Assembly (NCBI GenBank): GCA_947492175.1
Contig: CANLMQ010000003.1
Span: 62,001 to 126,000 of the forward strand
Direction: 5' to 3'
Source of the DNA: an uncultured Draconibacterium sp.
GTDB taxonomy: Bacteria > Bacteroidota > Bacteroidia > Bacteroidales > Prolixibacteraceae
Length of the DNA stretch: 64,000 bases
Part shown: piece by piece, positions 60,536-64,000 of the stretch
Layout of the letters: each line of letters begins with the position of its first letter
Numbering within the stretch: position 1 is the first letter of the stretch
Program-made: the position numbers and the translations under genes
Notes under the pieces: generated by a model
The model's input: only the letters and a program-made list of their open reading frames with translations
What the model was told of the DNA's origin: nothing
Database searches by the model: none

Positions 60536-61459
60536 ATGAAACGAAAACTTATTGTAGAACGCTTAGCTTTGTGCATTTGTACCCTGTTGCTGTATTTTTT
60601 TTGTGTAAAAACTGCCTGGGCACAGTCGGAAAGAAATTTTCCAAAAATCACAATTCCCGATTCTGTTTCCAATAACGATAAAATAAATTACCTGGCTATA
60701 CATTATTGGGATAATTTCGATTTTCAGGATACAACATTTCTGGTATATAAAGCAGTTATAAACAAAGCACTTGCAAGTTATATTCAGGTTTTGGCCATCA
60801 TTGACAGTGAAACTGCCGATGCCTCGTTACACTTCTTTCTTGAAAAATTGCAAAAAAGTCAGCCTGTGTTCAGCTACTTTTTGCCGGGTCTGAAAAGCTA
60901 CCTGTACGATCCTAATTCGCCATTTCGAAACGATGATTATTATTTGACGGTTCTCAATACTGTTCTTAATTCGCCGCATTCCGATTGGACAGACAAAGAA
61001 AGGGCAAAGCGCGAAAAACAATCAGTACTAAAAAACAGCGTGGGGACAAAAGCTGCTGATGTAGTTTTTACTATGGAATCGGGAGAAAGCGATTGTATTT
61101 ACAACAGTTCTGCACCTTACACTCTGTTGTTCTTTTATAATCCGGGATGCAATGCATGCGAAGAAGCCTTCAGGTTCCTGAAACAATCGGAGGTGATAAA
61201 TGCTGCTTTAATAAGAAAAGAACTAACACTTATTGCCATTTATCCCGACGAGGATTTAAGTGCCTGGAGAAATTATATTTCGAAAATACCGACCTCCTGG
61301 ATTAACGGATATGATAAAAATATGCGAATTCTGAATCAGGAACTCTACGACCTTCGCGCAATACCCTCACTTTATCTTTTAGATGCCGATAAAAGTGTTC
61401 TGTTAAAAGATTCATCGGCTTACATGGTCGAAACATTTCTCGCAGGAGGCAATCTTTAA
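60536..61459 (+). CDS. DUF5106 thioredoxin-like protein
   Basis: Exported protein of 307 residues with a signal peptide (1-30, ending A-W-A-Q). The N-terminal half is a DUF5106-like helical region (Y-L-A-I-H-Y-W-D-N-F-D-F). The C-terminal half is a thioredoxin fold with C205-x-x-C208 in N-P-G-C-N-A-C-E-E and the cis-proline segment R-A-I-P-S-L-Y-L-L. It probably acts as a disulfide oxidoreductase in the periplasm, perhaps for the disulfides of exported enzymes. It follows the M60-like gene by 195 bp. Fold is clear; partner unknown. Confidence 0.83.
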   Translation: MKRKLIVERLALCICTLLLYFFCVKTAWAQSERNFPKITIPDSVSNNDKINYLAIHYWDNFDFQDTTFLVYKAVINKALASYIQVLAIIDSETADASLHFFLEKLQKSQPVFSYFLPGLKSYLYDPNSPFRNDDYYLTVLNTVLNSPHSDWTDKERAKREKQSVLKNSVGTKAADVVFTMESGESDCIYNSSAPYTLLFFYNPGCNACEEAFRFLKQSEVINAALIRKELTLIAIYPDEDLSAWRNYISKIPTSWINGYDKNMRILNQELYDLRAIPSLYLLDADKSVLLKDSSAYMVETFLAGGNL

Positions 61460-61664
61460 CCATTAGGGAATTAGTCTGCAAAACACAATATAGTAAAATA
61501 AATAACTCTGTAATGCTCAGAATAACAGTGTTTAAGATTTTGCTGGCAGACATATAGAGTAAGGAGAGTAAAACAAATAACAATTTGAGTAAATCGAAAA
61601 AACACCCCTTCCTTAATATTGCAACAATCATATTTATTATTTATTTATTAAACACTGTTATGAT

Positions 61665-64000
61665 ATGAAACAACCTAACAAGATGCTTTTGGAGAAGTTC
61701 CTAACTCCAAAACGAACGTCTGCAATTCTATTTTTTTTATTGGTTTCGTTGACTCTGTTTTCACAGGCTCAGGTAATAAGTGGTTTTGTTAAAGATAAAA
61801 ACAACGAACCGCTTATTGGAGCTAATGTGGTAATACAAGGAACGACCATAGGAACAGTAACCAACATTGATGGCAAGTTTTCGCTGAATGAAGTTAAGCC
61901 CGATGCAACTCTTGAATTTTCTTTAATTGGTTACGTTAAACAAGCAGTAGAAGTTAATGGAAGAACTTCTATTACAGTCACTCTCGAAGAAGATATGCAA
62001 AATATCGATGAGGTTGTAGTGGTTGGTTTTGGAACCCAAAAGAAAGTAAACGTAACCGGTGCAGTGAGCACTGTTACTGCCGAAACTTTCGAAAACAAGC
62101 CAGTTGCCAATATTGGCCAGGCTTTGCAGGGGGTAGTACCTAACCTGAATGTGAGCATTAGCAACGGTTCGCCCAATGCTACTCCTTCGTTTAATATCCG
62201 GGGTGGAACTTCCATGTACTATAACACTAGCTCAAAAAAGTACCAGGTTAGTTCGGGTTCGCCACTTATCCTGGTAGATGGTATCGAAATGTCTGCTTCA
62301 TTGCTGAACCAGATGAATCCTAACGACATTGCCGGTATGAGTGTTATTAAAGATGCTTCGGCTGCTGCTATTTACGGTACCAAAGCTACTTTTGGTGTAA
62401 TTCTGATTACGACCAAAACCGGTAATTTTAACCAGGAAGGTAAAATTAGCTACAGCTACGACATTTCGTGGGATACCCCATCGGCAATGCCCGACATCCT
62501 CGATTCGTACACTATCCAAAAAGCCGGAATGGACAAAACTGTCTGGACTGGTGGTTCGGTAGGCGATGCCACTATGAAAAAGCTGGAAGCTATGCAAAAG
62601 TACCTCGACAACCCGATTCCTGAAAATGCTTATTACATGGATGGAAATTCGATTGTATGGGTGGGTAATATGAATCCTTATGAAGAAGCTGTTAGAAACT
62701 GGGCACCTACGCAAAAACACAACCTTAGCTTTACTGATGGTACCGACAGAATTTCATACTATTTCTCGTTGGGTTATCAGGATCAGGAAGGAATGTATAA
62801 CATTAACACCGACCAGTTTAAGCGTTATAATGCCAGTGCTCGTGTGAATGCAAAAATTAAACCCTGGTTCAACGTTGAAGCAAAAATCAATTACAACAGA
62901 ACAAGCTACGATGCTCCTTATGTGGTTGGCGGAAAAGGGAATCTGTGGAGTGCCATGCGTAACGAAACGGGTAAAAACATAAATATGCCAATTATGACCG
63001 GGCCAAACGATCCGGTTCCGAATGCCTATACCGATAATATTCTGGCTTGGGTATCTTATGGGGCAAAAACCAATACAATTAAAACTTCAACTTCGTTGGC
63101 TATTTCACCCGAAATTATTGTTATTCCGAAAACGTTAAAACTAAAGGCTGATTTATCGTATTTACCACAAACTACTGTATATAATCGTCACAGTCCTGAA
63201 CATAGTTATGTAACTATAAGTTGGGATAACCTGGTTTCGGAACAGTCGGAAGCCCAGGACAACAGGGCACGTTTGTCGAGAAGTTCGGTTGACACTTATT
63301 TGATAAATGCCTATGCTGATTTTAATAAAACTTTTGCCGGTGCGCACAATGTTTCGGCAATTGCCGGTTTTAGCCAGGAAAGCGTTACTTACGGTTCATT
63401 AGTTGGTAATTTAAGAGGTTTGTTCTCTCCTGATATTCAAAATCCCAAGGCAGCTGAAGATATTACCCTTCACACGCTTGAAACAGGAGCTCAGAAACGT
63501 ACAGGCCGTGCAGTTTTTGGCCGTCTTAGCTACAATTACAAAGAGCGTTATTTGGTAGAAATGAACGGCCGTTACGACGGTAGCTCGCGTTTTACACCTA
63601 ACGAGCGCTATTTCTTTTTCCCTTCGTTGTCATTTGGATGGCGCATCACCGAAGAAGCATTTATGGCCAATACAAAAAGCTGGCTCACCAACTTAAAAGT
63701 AAGAGCTTCGTGGGGTAAATTAGGAAGCCAGCCGGGTAGCTATTATCCGTACCAGGCATTAATGAGCTCAGCCAGTGCCGGAATGATCATCGATGGTGTT
63801 TACGTATCAACAGTTAATGCACCGGGGCTGGTAGCACCTGCGTTAACCTGGGAAAAAGCCACTACAACCAACTTTGGACTTGATGCCGGATTCATGGACA
63901 ACAAACTGAACATGACTCTCGATATCTTCGAACGTGAAACAACCGACATTCTTACCAACGGTAACGTAGCCTATCCTTCAGTGTTAGGAGCAAGTGCTCC
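61665..64000 (+). CDS. susC: SusC/RagA-type TonB-dependent receptor, 3' end outside window
   Basis: Outer-membrane receptor, open from ATG at 61665 to the window end (778 full codons; incomplete). A signal peptide (about 1-37, L-F-S-Q-A-Q) is followed directly by a CarboxypepD_reg-like domain (I-S-G-F-V-K-D-K-N-N-E-P-L-I-G-A-N-V) and a plug with I-R-G-G-T-S, L-V-D-G-I-E-M and I-Y-G-T-K-A-T-F-G-V. It lacks an STN domain, so is not driven by a sigma/FecR relay, unlike the receptor at 21.7 kb. Its SusD partner is expected just beyond the window. G+C is even along the gene. Confidence 0.94.
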   Translation, partial: MKQPNKMLLEKFLTPKRTSAILFFLLVSLTLFSQAQVISGFVKDKNNEPLIGANVVIQGTTIGTVTNIDGKFSLNEVKPDATLEFSLIGYVKQAVEVNGRTSITVTLEEDMQNIDEVVVVGFGTQKKVNVTGAVSTVTAETFENKPVANIGQALQGVVPNLNVSISNGSPNATPSFNIRGGTSMYYNTSSKKYQVSSGSPLILVDGIEMSASLLNQMNPNDIAGMSVIKDASAAAIYGTKATFGVILITTKTGNFNQEGKISYSYDISWDTPSAMPDILDSYTIQKAGMDKTVWTGGSVGDATMKKLEAMQKYLDNPIPENAYYMDGNSIVWVGNMNPYEEAVRNWAPTQKHNLSFTDGTDRISYYFSLGYQDQEGMYNINTDQFKRYNASARVNAKIKPWFNVEAKINYNRTSYDAPYVVGGKGNLWSAMRNETGKNINMPIMTGPNDPVPNAYTDNILAWVSYGAKTNTIKTSTSLAISPEIIVIPKTLKLKADLSYLPQTTVYNRHSPEHSYVTISWDNLVSEQSEAQDNRARLSRSSVDTYLINAYADFNKTFAGAHNVSAIAGFSQESVTYGSLVGNLRGLFSPDIQNPKAAEDITLHTLETGAQKRTGRAVFGRLSYNYKERYLVEMNGRYDGSSRFTPNERYFFFPSLSFGWRITEEAFMANTKSWLTNLKVRASWGKLGSQPGSYYPYQALMSSASAGMIIDGVYVSTVNAPGLVAPALTWEKATTTNFGLDAGFMDNKLNMTLDIFERETTDILTNGNVAYPSVLGASA

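Overview
The window looks like chromosomal DNA of a Bacteroidota bacterium, most likely a Marinilabiliales/Prolixibacteraceae-type marine or gut glycan degrader (taxon is inference). The signs are two SusC-type receptors, a SusD lipoprotein, an ECF sigma/FecR pair feeding an STN-domain SusC, a type IX secretion sorting tail, many lipoprotein or Tat-like leaders on exported enzymes, and promoter-like TTG-N20-TAnnTTTG elements. I saw no tRNA, rRNA, CRISPR array, insertion sequence or phage gene.

Layout. 0-9.5 kb is mostly housekeeping and regulation: hybrid cluster protein (hcp), a BlaI/M56 sensor pair in which the M56 protease carries a POTRA-like tail, class II aldolase (fbaA), lytic transglycosylase MltF, and a TPR sensor kinase with a DUF1805 gene. 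9.7-19.1 kb is a run of exported enzymes for a sulfated glycan: three S1 sulfatases, a GH2, a GH31 and a KdgF-like cupin. 19.3-35.7 kb is a polysaccharide utilization block: ECF sigma, FecR anti-sigma, SusC, SusD and three tandem GH78 alpha-L-rhamnosidases. 35.7-41.1 kb holds a small unknown gene, a hydroxypyruvate-isomerase-like TIM barrel, a membrane AraC regulator and an OmpR/histidine kinase pair. 41.1-56.8 kb is all on the minus strand: a double-FAD oxidoreductase, CstA, a DUF2264 (GH154-like) protein, GH88, GH20, GH2, GH29 and a second GH2. 57.2-64 kb holds a secreted M60-like metallopeptidase framed by two FISUMP domains, a DUF5106 thioredoxin-like protein, and a second SusC gene that runs off the window.

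How the parts fit. The activities predicted (desulfation, rhamnose, galactose/glucuronate, fucose and hexosamine removal, unsaturated uronate handling by GH88 and KdgF) point to a sulfated glycan rich in rhamnose and uronic acid, such as an ulvan- or rhamnogalacturonan-like polymer. A second set (GH20, GH29, GH2, M60) would suit glycoproteins. No polysaccharide lyase is present, so the lyase that would feed GH88 and KdgF must be elsewhere. Uptake is through SusCD, and sugar sensing through the sigma/FecR relay, with further control suggested by a perfect LacI-type operator, AraC-type direct repeats and hairpin leaders.

Most unusual: two arrays of degenerate 21-bp tandem repeats (19.3-19.6 kb, 35.4-35.7 kb) lie on opposite strands and exactly bracket the sigma-SusCD-rhamnosidase block. 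Both read as heptapeptide repeats with an Asp-Asn-Ser core in the same register, and in places the same residue is encoded by different codons. Also notable are a sharp drop in G+C inside susC, twin hairpins with identical CTCCAA loops just before susC, and a two-copy structured intergenic element (6.8 and 15.5 kb).
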